Shown one piece after another: positions 8,955 through 17,516 of a DNA stretch of 30,831 nucleotides (the first letter of the stretch is position 1; every line of letters begins with the position of its first letter). Origin of the DNA: an uncultured Clostridia bacterium (lineage in GTDB: Bacteria > Bacillota > Clostridia > Christensenellales > UBA1242); assembly GCA_934754335.1 (NCBI GenBank), contig CAKVHY010000015.1, positions 1-30,831 of the forward strand, written 5' to 3'. Made by a program: the position numbers and the translations under genes. Below the pieces are notes generated by a model. That model saw only the letters and a list, made by a program, of their open reading frames with translations, was not told the DNA's origin and made no database searches.

Positions 8955-10034
8955 TTAAACCATAATCTTTTCGTTCTCTTCTTCATTTTCTTTCTTTATT
9001 TTTTTTGTTGCTTTCTCTTGTTCTTTTTTATGCATTCTTTCAATCTTTGCATTTAATCTTTTATCTTTTTCTCTTCTATAAGTCTCAACCCAGAAAGAAG
9101 GTGCAAAATAGAAACCCGATAGGAAACTCAAAACTAATGCAATCAATAATGTTATCATTATAAATACAGCACTAGAAGAAACCACCAATAAATAAATCAT
9201 AAATGGAATTATTACAACGACACTAAACAACATAACTAGCAAAATACTAGGCATGATTTTTCCACTTGCCACAGCAATAATTTCTTTATTTGTTAACTTA
9301 CTTTCACCCAATTCCATTTGTCTGATTTTATCAGAAACCATAAGATAAATTAATGTTGAAGCAACCACGAACAAACCAAAAATTGCCGGAGTTGTTGCAG
9401 AAATTGGAACTCTACAAATTACCATCAAAGCAAACAGCATAGCCACGCCAAAGATATTTTGTAGCACACTAGCAACCGCCGTAACCAATTCAAATCTAAT
9501 CCAAATAAAGATAAATAAAGCAAGTGTTAATACCGCTAAAGCAATTAGTGGTGCTTTAGCAAAATTATAGAATGAATAAGTTTCTAATTCTGCTTCCCCA
9601 ACAGCAATTTGCGGAATATCTGCAATATATTTACTTTCAATTGCATCAGATAGAGCACTTAATTTTGCTGTAATATTCTCCTCATTTCCGTTAGGGATAA
9701 TATTTAAGATAAGTTCAGTAGTTGTTACTTCTCCTGCTTCCACAAAATAAAGATTATAAAAACCATTATCATTAGATAAAGTCTTCAAGTCTTCTTTATA
9801 TTCTACAATTTTTTCAGAAGAAATTGTATCTTTAAAATCTACGCTTATAACATATCTAGTTGCCAATTCTTTTGAAAAATTCAAACCAAAACACAAGTAG
9901 AAAACCGTTGCAACTGCAAATAATATTGCACAAATCAAAATGCTTACTTTAAAGTTTCCATAAACTTTATCATTTTTCAAACAAGCATTTGACATTTTAT
10001 TTGATAAGCAATTTTTTTCATTATTATTTTTCAT
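8955..10034 (-). CDS. secF: Protein translocase subunit SecF (divergent)
   Basis: Partner of SecD in the membrane complex that assists late steps of Sec secretion using the proton-motive force. The 359-aa protein has one N-terminal membrane helix (about 28-50), an extracytoplasmic domain (about 55-155), a cluster of five helices (about 160-325) and a highly charged Lys/Glu tail. Family resemblance is clearest at ISATTPAIFG and the following segment STLIYLMVSDKIRQ. In E. coli SecF the matching segment is SLNDTIVVSDRIRE, whose D213 is needed for proton coupling; here that position is I229. It overlaps the end of secD by 11 bases, indicating coupled translation. Confidence 0.85.
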   Translation of the reverse strand: MKNNNEKNCLSNKMSNACLKNDKVYGNFKVSILICAILFAVATVFYLCFGLNFSKELATRYVISVDFKDTISSEKIVEYKEDLKTLSNDNGFYNLYFVEAGEVTTTELILNIIPNGNEENITAKLSALSDAIESKYIADIPQIAVGEAELETYSFYNFAKAPLIALAVLTLALFIFIWIRFELVTAVASVLQNIFGVAMLFALMVICRVPISATTPAIFGLFVVASTLIYLMVSDKIRQMELGESKLTNKEIIAVASGKIMPSILLVMLFSVVVIIPFMIYLLVVSSSAVFIMITLLIALVLSFLSGFYFAPSFWVETYRREKDKRLNAKIERMHKKEQEKATKKIKKENEEENEKIMV

Positions 10035-11334
10035 CTGCCTGTTCCACCTTTCTAAAATTTACTTTCTTAGCATCATAGTTATTTATATTCAAATAAAGTT
10101 TTGTTAAGCCCCTAAACATCAACATAGACATAAATGCACCGATTAGAGACGTAAACAAGAATACGATTGCAAAACTCTTCAATGCTCCATTAGCAAGCCA
10201 TAATCCTAAGATTGATAAACCAAACATAACTGAATATAAATCAATCATTAGAGGAATAGTTTTTATATAACCGCTCTTAAATGAAGGTAAGAATTTCTTT
10301 CCGCTTTCATAATCGCCTTTAATATTTTCAATAAATATAATATGATTAACAAATACTATTGCATACGAAATCATTACACCCAAAAGAGTTGCTGTTGACA
10401 ATTCAATTAATGATGTTAAAGACAAGGCAACAACTGTTAATGTTGCAAAAATTATCATATTAAAACTTGCAACCAATCCCAATTCTTTATATTTTAGGAT
10501 CATGAATAAGATTGATGCAATTACCAATAACAAAAGTATAACTTCTGAAATAATAACAGCAGTTTTATTCAAAGTTGGACTAACTTGCATTTCTGCACCA
10601 TTAATTTTCATATTAACGCCGATTGTTCCGCTTTCAATCTTGTTTGCAAAAGCAGTTGCAGTTGCCTTAGTTGTGATAGTTGAACCACCAGATAGTTGAA
10701 TAAACCCATTTTCTATTGTTCCCTGAACTGATACAGCAGAATAATAATTATATGAACTATCAGTATCATATTTCTGATCTACGTATACATACAACGTTAC
10801 AGGCGCAGAAGAAGTTGCAGATTTTGTTAAATCCTTTAAGATATCTTTTCCTTCGTCAGTAAATTCAATATAAACTGTTGCAGTACCATTAGCAGACATA
10901 TATTGCGCTTTTTTAATATGAGAACCATTTAACTTAGCAACAAACTCTGCCCCTTCTTTAACTTGCTCAGTTGCAAATTCAACAAAGCCCACAGTATAAT
11001 TTCTGCTTATTGTTTTGTCAGGAACAACAACTTTGATCTTGTCACCCACTCTAGAAACGACGGTTTCGTTATAATCCTTTGCCAATAAATCTTGAACTCT
11101 ATGCATTGCTTTTTCAATAGCATTATCTAAATTATCTTCTGCATCTAATGTTTCAATATCATATATAGCCATCACGCCACCATCGTATTCTATTCCATTA
11201 GGTATTGCATTGAAGAACCCTTTGAATATATAATTTGTGGTTGGAACGCGAAAACTAATAAATGAAAAAACCAATAGTAATAAAACTAGAAGAGTAAGTA
11301 TAATAAAGTTACAAATAGAACTTTTCTTTTTCAT
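10024..11334 (-). CDS. secD: Protein translocase subunit SecD (divergent)
   Basis: First gene of the secDF pair. The 436-aa protein has an N-terminal helix (about 10-30), the GIEYDGGVMAIYDIE segment that matches the GLDLxGG motif of SecD, an extracytoplasmic domain, and membrane helices from about 257 on (YKELGLVASFNMIIF resembles the YRGLGLIAxxNL motif). The helix that normally carries GMAVDANVLIFERI reads YAIVFVNHIIFIENI (324-338), so the conserved aspartate (D519 in E. coli) appears as V329. The ATG follows AAAGGAGAAACTGTAA. It has its own promoter at 11364-11392. Confidence 0.85.
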   Translation of the reverse strand: MKKKSSICNFIILTLLVLLLLVFSFISFRVPTTNYIFKGFFNAIPNGIEYDGGVMAIYDIETLDAEDNLDNAIEKAMHRVQDLLAKDYNETVVSRVGDKIKVVVPDKTISRNYTVGFVEFATEQVKEGAEFVAKLNGSHIKKAQYMSANGTATVYIEFTDEGKDILKDLTKSATSSAPVTLYVYVDQKYDTDSSYNYYSAVSVQGTIENGFIQLSGGSTITTKATATAFANKIESGTIGVNMKINGAEMQVSPTLNKTAVIISEVILLLLVIASILFMILKYKELGLVASFNMIIFATLTVVALSLTSLIELSTATLLGVMISYAIVFVNHIIFIENIKGDYESGKKFLPSFKSGYIKTIPLMIDLYSVMFGLSILGLWLANGALKSFAIVFLFTSLIGAFMSMLMFRGLTKLYLNINNYDAKKVNFRKVEQADEK

Positions 11335-11363
11335 TTACAGTTTCTCCTTTCTTAAACTTAATT

Positions 11364-11392
11364 ATTATAAACAATTTTACAAATCAAGTCAA
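11364..11392 (-). promoter_or_regulatory. Sigma-A-type promoter of secDF
   Basis: -35 TTGACT (11387-11392), 17-nt spacer, -10 TATAAT (11364-11369). It lies between the terminator at 11461-11494 and the secD Shine-Dalgarno. Confidence 0.85.
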
Positions 11393-11460
11393 TTAATAAT
11401 ATATAAATTATACTACAATAATAACAAAATAAACCTAAAATTCAAAGAAAAATTAACATA

Positions 11461-11494
11461 AAAAAACTTAAGACCAACAAATCTTAAGTTTTTT
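11461..11494 (-). terminator. Terminator after the TIGR04086 gene
   Basis: A perfect 13-bp stem, AAAAAACTTAAGA (11482-11494, minus strand) with TCTTAAGTTTTTT (11461-11473), encloses an 8-nt loop. A and T runs flank both sides, so it could work in either direction. Confidence 0.9.
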
Positions 11495-11499
11495 AATTA

Positions 11500-11904
11500 C
11501 TATCTATTTTTTCTGGTTTTTATATTAACACACAATATTCCGCATATCCCGCCAAGAACCAGCGAGAACAAAATATCACTAAATGTTGTAAATCCGAATT
11601 TAAAGTTTCCGCAAAGGATTGAAAATATTAAATATGATAATATCGAATAAACCATTCCAATTATACAACCTTTAATGAAACCTTTATCAGTTCCCCTTAA
11701 CGCCCAAAAGCATCCTAGAAAAATACTAATTATCTTAATTGCTTGATTTGCTGGCATGATAAAAGAATCTGGAATGTTTAAAAATCTAATCAACAATGCA
11801 AAAACTAAAATCAAAACCAACGAAATCGCTATCGCATATATAGTACCTTTCAATATGTCTAAAATAAAATTCTTATTTTTTAATTCCAAACTTTTTGTAC
11901 CCAT
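11500..11904 (-). CDS. TIGR04086-family small membrane protein
   Basis: 134-aa integral membrane protein with four predicted helices (about 18-42, 52-70, 75-95, 105-125) and a short basic C-terminus (NIKTRKNR). Glycine patterns such as RGTDKGFIKGCIIGMVYSIL and LVLGGICGILCVN resemble the TIGR04086/YrzE-like putative membrane proteins common in Clostridia, often near yajC/secDF. Function is unknown. The ATG at 11904 is chosen because TAGGAG lies 7 nt before it; a TTG two codons upstream is too close to that site. It lies downstream of the broken HIT gene. Confidence 0.7.
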   Translation of the reverse strand: MGTKSLELKNKNFILDILKGTIYAIAISLVLILVFALLIRFLNIPDSFIMPANQAIKIISIFLGCFWALRGTDKGFIKGCIIGMVYSILSYLIFSILCGNFKFGFTTFSDILFSLVLGGICGILCVNIKTRKNR

Positions 11905-11983
11905 AAACAACTCCTATATTTAAAATATATTATGAGCACAGACAAGTTATTAGAACAGATCAGAAATAAATAAACAAATTATT

Positions 11984-12422
11984 TCAATAAATGGGCTGAT
12001 CATTATTATCTTGCAACGATTTTCTGATATTTTCTGGCTGCTTAAACCAATATCTTATTCCTTTCCCAGAATATGGCTCATCAGCATATCTTGGAATAAT
12101 ATGGCTCATCAGCATATCTTGGAATAATATGCATATGAGCGTGTGCAACTTCTTGTCCTGCAACTTTCCCAACATTCCACCCTATATTATATCCATCAGG
12201 TTTATATCTTTTGTCTAAATACTCTTTAACTTCTAATAACAGGAGTCTAGAGTCTTCCCATTCTTCATAGGACAATTCAAACGGAGAACCAACTTGAGAT
12301 TTCGGAATTATAACATAAGAACCAACTAATGTATTAAATTTTAAATTGTTTGACTTAACTGCAATCATTGTATTATTTTCAAACACAGGTTCTTTGCTTT
12401 CTATATTTTTATCTATCAACAC
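11984..12422 (-). pseudogene. HIT-family nucleotide hydrolase, frameshifted by a 28-bp tandem duplication
   Basis: Histidine-triad proteins hydrolyse or transfer nucleotides; this one has the signature AHAHMHIIPRY. Reading from the GTG at 12422 (preceded by AAGGAGGA), the frame runs through the triad and then repeats ADEPY out of frame, ending at 12081. The expected C-terminus (DEPYSGKGIRYWFK onward, ending PIY) lies in another frame and ends at 11984. The cause is a perfect tandem duplication of 28 bp (12073-12128). Removing one copy gives an uninterrupted 136-aa HIT protein. The usual N-terminal zinc-binding cysteines of some HIT proteins are absent. The allele could be a true mutation, a reversible variant or an assembly error. 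Confidence 0.88.
12070..12131. repeat. Perfect 28-bp tandem duplication inside the HIT gene
   Basis: Two adjacent identical 28-bp units (12073-12100 and 12101-12128) with 6 further matching bases at the edges. The period is not a multiple of three, so it shifts the reading frame immediately after the HxHxH active-site motif. Confidence 0.97.
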
Positions 12423-12452
12423 GTCTTTCACTCTCCTCCTTCGTAAACAAAA

Positions 12453-12506
12453 AGCACTTGATGCTAAAAAACACAATTCTAAGGATTGTTTTCTTTTTCA
12501 AGTGCT
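12453..12506 (-). terminator. Large hairpin terminator after yajC
   Basis: Minus-strand AGCACTTGA (12498-12506) pairs with TCAAGTGCT (12453-12461). The long loop contains further A/T pairing and a CAAT/ATTG stem. The hairpin is followed by TTTTTGTTT. It separates yajC from the HIT gene, whose Shine-Dalgarno starts about 15 nt further on. Confidence 0.75.
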
Positions 12507-12512
12507 ATAAAT

Positions 12513-13025
12513 TTATCTTTTTTCTCTTTCAACTTTCTTTCTTGATTTTTTAGGTTTACTTTCTAGTTGGTCAACCTTTTCTTCTTTAACTTCTTCCTTT
12601 ACTTCTGGTTGCTCTTCTTTAATTTCTTCTTTTGGTTCTTCTTTTGTTCCAACAGTTTTATTTGTTACATCATTTCCATTTTCATCTAACACAACCATTT
12701 CCTTTGTATCTAAAGATGCAATAGAATTTCCGTGAATTTCCATATAGGATTTATGATCGTCATCTCCAGTTTCAATAACAACCACCTTTCCATCTGTTGT
12801 TTCTCTCATGCTAACGATTGTTCCATAAATACCAGAATAAGTTATAATCTTAGCACCCTTCTTTAAAGAATCATTTAAATTTTGTCTGGATTGCATTTCC
12901 TTTTTATTTCTCATACTAGAAAAAATGAATAAAATTGCAATACCTAAAATCAAGATTCCCCAAAACCATAAATTTGATAATCCGCCACCAGTTGTTGCAG
13001 CAGAACCTTCTAATAAAAATTTCAT
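12513..13025 (-). CDS. yajC: Preprotein translocase subunit YajC
   Basis: Small inner-membrane protein associated with SecDF in the Sec translocase. The 170-aa protein has a short outer N-terminus, one membrane helix (about 18-38, NLWFWGILILGIAILFIFSS) and the conserved cytoplasmic core NDSLKKGAKIITYSGIYGTIVSM. The last roughly 60 residues are an unusual Glu/Lys-rich repetitive tail (KEEPKEEIKEEQPEVKEE) ending in a basic KKSRKKVEREKR, making it longer than typical YajC (about 90-110 aa). The start follows TAGGAGATAGAT. It lies after tgt, the normal queA-tgt-yajC order. secD is about 1.2 kb further on, separated by two other genes. Confidence 0.95.
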   Translation of the reverse strand: MKFLLEGSAATTGGGLSNLWFWGILILGIAILFIFSSMRNKKEMQSRQNLNDSLKKGAKIITYSGIYGTIVSMRETTDGKVVVIETGDDDHKSYMEIHGNSIASLDTKEMVVLDENGNDVTNKTVGTKEEPKEEIKEEQPEVKEEVKEEKVDQLESKPKKSRKKVEREKR

Positions 13026-13055
13026 ATCTATCTCCTAATTTATTTTTAATAATAG

Positions 13056-13066
13056 ATTATAACAAA
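13056..13066 (-). promoter_or_regulatory. Possible internal extended -10 promoter of yajC
   Basis: TGTTATAAT (TG plus perfect -10 at 13056-13061) lies in the 79-nt gap between tgt and yajC. No convincing -35 was found. Extended -10 promoters can work without one. Confidence 0.45.
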
Positions 13067-13104
13067 CTATCCTTTTATATTAAAAAGAATTTTACATATT
13101 TTTG

Positions 13105-14217
13105 TTAAATCTTAAAATTTTTTAAATATTCTTCTTTAAAGTCTAATAACCTATCGTTTCTTATAGCATCTTTAATTTGTTCCATAAGATGTGTTAAGAA
13201 CCTTATGTTATGAATACTTAGTAATCTACCACCTAATATTTCATCTGCATTAATCAAATGTCTTAAATATGCCTTTGTATAATTTCTACATGTATAACAA
13301 TCACATGTTTCGTCTAATGGAGTGTAATCATCTTTATACTTAGCATTTCTTATTACAACTTTACCTGTTGGGACAAACGCAGTACCATTTCTTGCTATTC
13401 TAGTTGGGAGAACACAATCAAACATATCTATTCCCCTTACAACTCCTTCTAAGATACAATCAGGACTTCCAACCCCCATTAAGTAATGTGGGACATTCTC
13501 AGGCAAATGTGGTTTTAACACATCTAACATTTCATACATCTTCTCTTTAGGTTCGCCAACAGATAATCCACCAATTCCCATTCCATATTTAATATATGGT
13601 TTTGTTCTCTCTAAACTCTCTAATCTTAAATCACTAAAGAAGTTTCCTTGTACTATTGGAAATAATGCCTGATTATCATTCTTATGATACTTATAGCATC
13701 TATCTAACCAAGACAATGTTCTCTCCATTGCCTTTCTACTCTTATCATAACTTGTACCCCATGTAGTACATTCATCAAAAGCCATAATTATATCTGCACC
13801 CAAATCTTCTTGAATTTGCATGTCTCTTTCGGGAGTTATATAATGTTTTGCTCCACTTAAATGCGATCTAAATTCAACACCATCATCAGTTATCTTCCTT
13901 AGATCCGATAATGAAAACACCTGGAAACCACCACTATCTGTTAGTATTGGTCTATCCCAATGCATAAAAGAATGTAATCCTCCAGCATTCTTAACAATCT
14001 CTTCACCCGGTCTTAAGAACAAGTGATAAGTGTTACTTAACAAAATTTGAGTATTAATTGTTTTCAATTCTTCAGGACATAAGCCTTTAACTGTAGCTTG
14101 AGTTCCCACTGGCATGAATACTGGGGTTTCAATATCTCCATGTGGAGTATGAAGAATACCGATTCTCGCACCCGATTGCTTACATACCTTTATTGTTTCA
14201 TAACTAAATTTATCCAT
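13105..14217 (-). CDS. tgt: tRNA-guanine transglycosylase (queuosine pathway)
   Basis: Exchanges guanine-34 of GUN-anticodon tRNAs for the queuosine precursor preQ1. The 370-aa length is standard. Catalytic motifs are visible: TDSGGFQVFSL near 91-101, the second aspartate in MGVGSPDCILEGVVRGIDMFDCVLPTR (near 265), and the zinc site CDCYTCRNYTKAYLRH near 303-318 (three Cys plus His). It follows queA, which acts on the same base in the next step of the pathway. A possible weak internal promoter lies at 14241-14269. Confidence 0.98.
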   Translation of the reverse strand: MDKFSYETIKVCKQSGARIGILHTPHGDIETPVFMPVGTQATVKGLCPEELKTINTQILLSNTYHLFLRPGEEIVKNAGGLHSFMHWDRPILTDSGGFQVFSLSDLRKITDDGVEFRSHLSGAKHYITPERDMQIQEDLGADIIMAFDECTTWGTSYDKSRKAMERTLSWLDRCYKYHKNDNQALFPIVQGNFFSDLRLESLERTKPYIKYGMGIGGLSVGEPKEKMYEMLDVLKPHLPENVPHYLMGVGSPDCILEGVVRGIDMFDCVLPTRIARNGTAFVPTGKVVIRNAKYKDDYTPLDETCDCYTCRNYTKAYLRHLINADEILGGRLLSIHNIRFLTHLMEQIKDAIRNDRLLDFKEEYLKNFKI

Positions 14218-14240
14218 TACTATTTCCTTTTAACTTGGCA

Positions 14241-14269
14241 AGTTTAACATAATTAAATAGAAAATGCAA
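14241..14269 (-). promoter_or_regulatory. Possible internal promoter of tgt
   Basis: -35 TTGCAT (14264-14269), 17-nt spacer, -10 TAAACT (14241-14246), in the 55-nt gap after queA. The -10 matches only four of six consensus bases, so this may be chance in AT-rich DNA. Confidence 0.35.
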
Positions 14270-14272
14270 TAT

Positions 14273-15310
14273 TTAATACAAAAACATTGCATCTCCAAAA
14301 CTGAAAAATCTATATTTTTCTTCTACTGCAATTCTATACAATTCCATAGTTTCATCAATACCTGCAAAAGTTGATATCAACATAATAAGAGTACTTTTAG
14401 GCAAATGGAAGTTTGTTATAATACCATCAATTATCTTAAACTTATATCCAGGGTAGATAAATATACTTGTTTCTTTATTTGTTGGTACTAATAATCCATT
14501 CTCATCACAAGAACTCTCCAATGTCCTAATACTAGTTGTTCCAACTGCAATAACTCGTCTGCCTTCTTTCTTTGCCTGGTTTACAATATCGCAAGTTTCC
14601 TTACTAACTTCAATATGTTCACTATGCATCTTATGATCTTTTATATTATTCTCATCAACAGGCCTAAATGTTCCAAGTCCAACATGCAATAAAACTTCCG
14701 TTATAATTACGCCTTTATTTCTTAATCTTTCAAGTAACTCTTTAGTGAAATGCAATCCTGCCGTTGGAGCAGCAGCACTACCATTAATCTTAGAATAAAT
14801 TGTATTATATCTGGATTTATCCTTCAATTTTTGTTTTATATATGGTGGCAATGGCATAATTCCTATCCTATCTAAAATTTCTTCAAATTTGCCATCAAAA
14901 TTAAATCTTACAATCTTTCCGCCAAAATCTGTATCTTCCAAAACCTCCATTGAAAGTTCGTCTGAAAACTTTACTATTGTTCCTTTTTTTGCTCTTTTGC
15001 CCGGCTTCAACAACGCTTCCCAATCAGTCAGATTAATTCTTTTTAGTAATAGGACTTCTATCTTTGCTTTTGTTTCAACCTTTTCTCCCATTAATCTGGC
15101 AGGAATAACACGTGTATTATTAATAACTAAAACATCGCCTTTCTTTAAATATTGTTCAATATCATAGAAATGCTTATGTCCTATCTTTTTATTTGTTCTA
15201 TCATAAACCATTAATCTTGAACTATCTCTAGGCTCAACTGGTGTTTGAGCAATCAGTTCTTCAGGTAAATGATAATCATAAGTGTTTATATCATAAATAT
15301 CTTTATTCAT
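14273..15310 (-). CDS. queA: S-adenosylmethionine:tRNA ribosyltransferase-isomerase QueA
   Basis: Transfers and isomerises the ribosyl moiety of SAM onto preQ1-tRNA to give epoxyqueuosine. The 345-aa protein shows family motifs: YHLPEELIAQTPVEPRDSSRLMV at the N-terminus, GDVLVINNTRVIPARL, NGSAAAPTAGLHFT, and the C-terminal GDAMFLY. The ATG at 15310 is chosen because it begins the conserved N-terminus and overlaps the ruvB stop codon in an 8-base ATGAATAA arrangement. A TTG six codons upstream extends the frame but is less likely. It lies in the ruvCAB-queA-tgt-yajC operon. Confidence 0.97.
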   Translation of the reverse strand: MNKDIYDINTYDYHLPEELIAQTPVEPRDSSRLMVYDRTNKKIGHKHFYDIEQYLKKGDVLVINNTRVIPARLMGEKVETKAKIEVLLLKRINLTDWEALLKPGKRAKKGTIVKFSDELSMEVLEDTDFGGKIVRFNFDGKFEEILDRIGIMPLPPYIKQKLKDKSRYNTIYSKINGSAAAPTAGLHFTKELLERLRNKGVIITEVLLHVGLGTFRPVDENNIKDHKMHSEHIEVSKETCDIVNQAKKEGRRVIAVGTTSIRTLESSCDENGLLVPTNKETSIFIYPGYKFKIIDGIITNFHLPKSTLIMLISTFAGIDETMELYRIAVEEKYRFFSFGDAMFLY

Positions 15311-16361
15311 CTTTATTTTCTTCTTCAATATACATTTTTAAATATTCTTGTTTTTGTGCTGATAATTTTCTATCGAAATGTTTATATGCGTTAGGCAACG
15401 CCACTCTTCCTCTAGGAGTTCTTGCAATAAATCCTAATTGCAATAAGTAAGGCTCATAAACATCTTCAATTGTATTAGAGTCTTCTCCAGTTGCAGCCGC
15501 TAAAGTTTCAAGTCCTGCAGGTCCACCATGGAACTTATCAATCAATGTTAATAGAACTTTCCTATCTGTGTAGTCCAATCCCAACTCATCAACTTCAAGC
15601 CTATCTAGGGCAAGTTTTGCAGTTTCTTTACAAATAGTTTTTTCGCCTCTTACTTCAGCGAAATCTCTAATTCTTTTTAAAAATCTGTTTGCAATTCTAG
15701 GTGTTCCACGACTACGTTTGGCAAGTTCCATACTTGCATCTGGCTCAATCTCCATGTCCAAGATTTTTGCAGAACGCGTGATAATATTCGAAAGTTCTTC
15801 GTTAGAATACATTTCCAATCTGCATATTACACCAAATCTATCTCTAAGCGGACCAGTAAGCATTCCAGCCTTTGTTGTTGCTCCAATAAGCGTAAAAGGC
15901 TTTAATTTCAAACGCATTGTTCTTGCACTTGGTCCTTTGCCCAAAATAAAATCCAATGCATAATCTTCCAATGCAGGATATAAAATCTCTTCAACCGCTC
16001 TAGAAAGCCTATGAATTTCATCTATAAATAAAACATCATGTTCATTAAGGTTGGTTAAAATACTTGCCAAATCCGCCACCTTTTCAATGGCTGGTCCACT
16101 TGTAATCTTTATATTAGAACCTAATTCATTAGCGATAATATGAGCAAGCGTTGTTTTACCAAGTCCTGGAGGCCCATATAAAAGCACATGGTCCAAAGCA
16201 TCGCCTCTTTTCTTTGCTGCTTGAATATAAACTTCCAAATTATTCTTTATCTTATCTTGACCAACATAATCATTCATAGATGTGGGTCTTAAAGTATTTT
16301 CAACTTCAGTTTCATCTAGCGACTTTGTGCTAGTGATAAATCTTTCATCTTCTAATTCCAT
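15303..16361 (-). CDS. ruvB: Holliday junction branch-migration helicase RuvB
   Basis: AAA+ motor that drives branch migration with RuvA during recombination repair. The 352-aa protein has Walker A YGPPGLGKTTLAH (near 63-75), Walker B LFIDEIHRL (near 112-120), sensor-1/trigger GATTKAGMLTGPLRDRFG, the arginine-finger region, and a C-terminal winged helix ending IARTPRGRVALPNAYKHF. It follows ruvA by 9 nt with GGAG ahead of the ATG. Its last codons overlap the queA start. Confidence 0.99.
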   Translation of the reverse strand: MELEDERFITSTKSLDETEVENTLRPTSMNDYVGQDKIKNNLEVYIQAAKKRGDALDHVLLYGPPGLGKTTLAHIIANELGSNIKITSGPAIEKVADLASILTNLNEHDVLFIDEIHRLSRAVEEILYPALEDYALDFILGKGPSARTMRLKLKPFTLIGATTKAGMLTGPLRDRFGVICRLEMYSNEELSNIITRSAKILDMEIEPDASMELAKRSRGTPRIANRFLKRIRDFAEVRGEKTICKETAKLALDRLEVDELGLDYTDRKVLLTLIDKFHGGPAGLETLAAATGEDSNTIEDVYEPYLLQLGFIARTPRGRVALPNAYKHFDRKLSAQKQEYLKMYIEEENKDE

Positions 16362-16370
16362 ATTGGTCTC

Positions 16371-16967
16371 CTAATTCATATTTCTTAATGCTTTTTCAAT
16401 TATCTGCTCGGTTGTATCATCTTTTCCCGCCACCAAGGTTACAATCTTCAAGGCTTCCATTTTACTTAAGCCCATTCCAGTAAGAACATCAATCGCTTCA
16501 TCTTGTGCGTTGGTTGATGCTTCATTCATATAATCCATCAATGGAATACTTGCAATACCTTGTAATGCTCCAAGAGATGTTTTCAATTCAACTATTATTC
16601 TCTCTGCAGTTTTCTTTCCTATACCTTTTATAGAACCAATTGTTTTAACATCACTAATCATCACAGCACTAATTAGATTTTGTGGTGAGATACCAGAAAG
16701 TATTGCAACCGCAGTTTTTGCTCCAACACCAGAAACAGATATCAATTTCAAGAACACTTCTTTTTCCTGTTTAGTGGCAAAGCCAAACAATATAAAGGCA
16801 TCTTCTCTAACATGCAGATAAGAATAAACTGTTGCCACTTCTCCAACTGAAGGCAATTGTTCTAACGTGTTTGTTGAAGCATACAATTCATAACCAACAC
16901 CGTTTATATCTATCACAATTGTATTATTTATTTTTTCTTCTATAATTCCTTTTAAATATGCGTACAT
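16371..16967 (-). CDS. ruvA: Holliday junction DNA-binding protein RuvA
   Basis: Tetrameric protein that binds four-way junctions and loads RuvB. The 198-aa protein has the N-terminal OB fold (VIDINGVGYELYAS, about 20-33), helix-hairpin-helix motifs (LISVSGVGAKTAVAILSG and IGSIKGIGKKTAERIIVELK, about 75-130) and the C-terminal domain III (about 150-198) that contacts RuvB. The ATG follows TAGGAGTTTTATA, ten bases after the ruvC stop codon. Confidence 0.98.
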   Translation of the reverse strand: MYAYLKGIIEEKINNTIVIDINGVGYELYASTNTLEQLPSVGEVATVYSYLHVREDAFILFGFATKQEKEVFLKLISVSGVGAKTAVAILSGISPQNLISAVMISDVKTIGSIKGIGKKTAERIIVELKTSLGALQGIASIPLMDYMNEASTNAQDEAIDVLTGMGLSKMEALKIVTLVAGKDDTTEQIIEKALRNMN

Positions 16968-16977
16968 TATAAAACTC

Positions 16978-17472
16978 CTATTTAATTATCGTATCAGCAA
17001 GCACCAAACTTGTTTCTGCATGACAAAGTGCAACAGCCAAAGCGTCAGCCGCATCATCAGGTTTTGGGATTGCCTTTAAATTTAATATCGCCTTAACCAT
17101 ATACTGAACTTGTTGCTTATCGGCTCTACCATAGCCTGTCAACGCTTGTTTTATTTGCAAAGGTGTATATTCATATAATTTATCTGTTTTATGAATACCT
17201 GCAAGCAATGCCACCCCTCTTGCTTCCGCCACTGCAATACCAGTTGTAGTATTAGTATTAAAAAACAATTCTTCCATTGCAACAGCGTCAGGCTTATGCA
17301 ACTCTATTAATCTACTAACACCATTATATACTTGTTTTAATCTAATCGGGAATGGAGTGTCTTTATCAGTTGTAACAACGCCATAATCCACAACTTTAAT
17401 TCCATTTCTATCTTTATCTATTACTCCCCAGCCAACAATGGCTAGGCCTGGGTCTATTCCTAAAATTCTCAA
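16978..17472 (-). CDS. ruvC: Holliday junction resolvase RuvC
   Basis: Endonuclease that cleaves Holliday junctions symmetrically. The 164-aa protein has an RNase H-like fold with the catalytic acids in ILGIDPGLAIVGWG (Asp near 7), VAMEELFF (Glu near 68) and DDAADALAVALCH (two Asp near 140). The start is TTG at 17472, since the conserved MRILGIDPG begins there and no ATG is available. The Shine-Dalgarno is weak (GAGTG), suggesting modest translation. First gene of the ruvCAB-queA-tgt-yajC operon. Confidence 0.97.
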   Translation of the reverse strand: MRILGIDPGLAIVGWGVIDKDRNGIKVVDYGVVTTDKDTPFPIRLKQVYNGVSRLIELHKPDAVAMEELFFNTNTTTGIAVAEARGVALLAGIHKTDKLYEYTPLQIKQALTGYGRADKQQVQYMVKAILNLKAIPKPDDAADALAVALCHAETSLVLADTIIK

Positions 17473-17486
17473 AATTCACTCGCTTT

Positions 17487-17513
17487 AAAAAAATATGATA
17501 GTTTCCTATCATA
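17487..17513 (-). terminator. Terminator of the infC-yebC operon
   Basis: Perfect 8-bp stem TATGATAG/CTATCATA (17506-17513 with 17494-17501) closed by a GAAA tetraloop and followed by a run of T (17487-17493). It lies between yebC and ruvC. Confidence 0.93.
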
Positions 17514-17516
17514 CTT

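Noticed and set aside
11984..12175. Separate 63-aa minus-strand gene
   Set aside because: Its second half is the natural C-terminus of the HIT protein; it is a fragment created by the 28-bp duplication.
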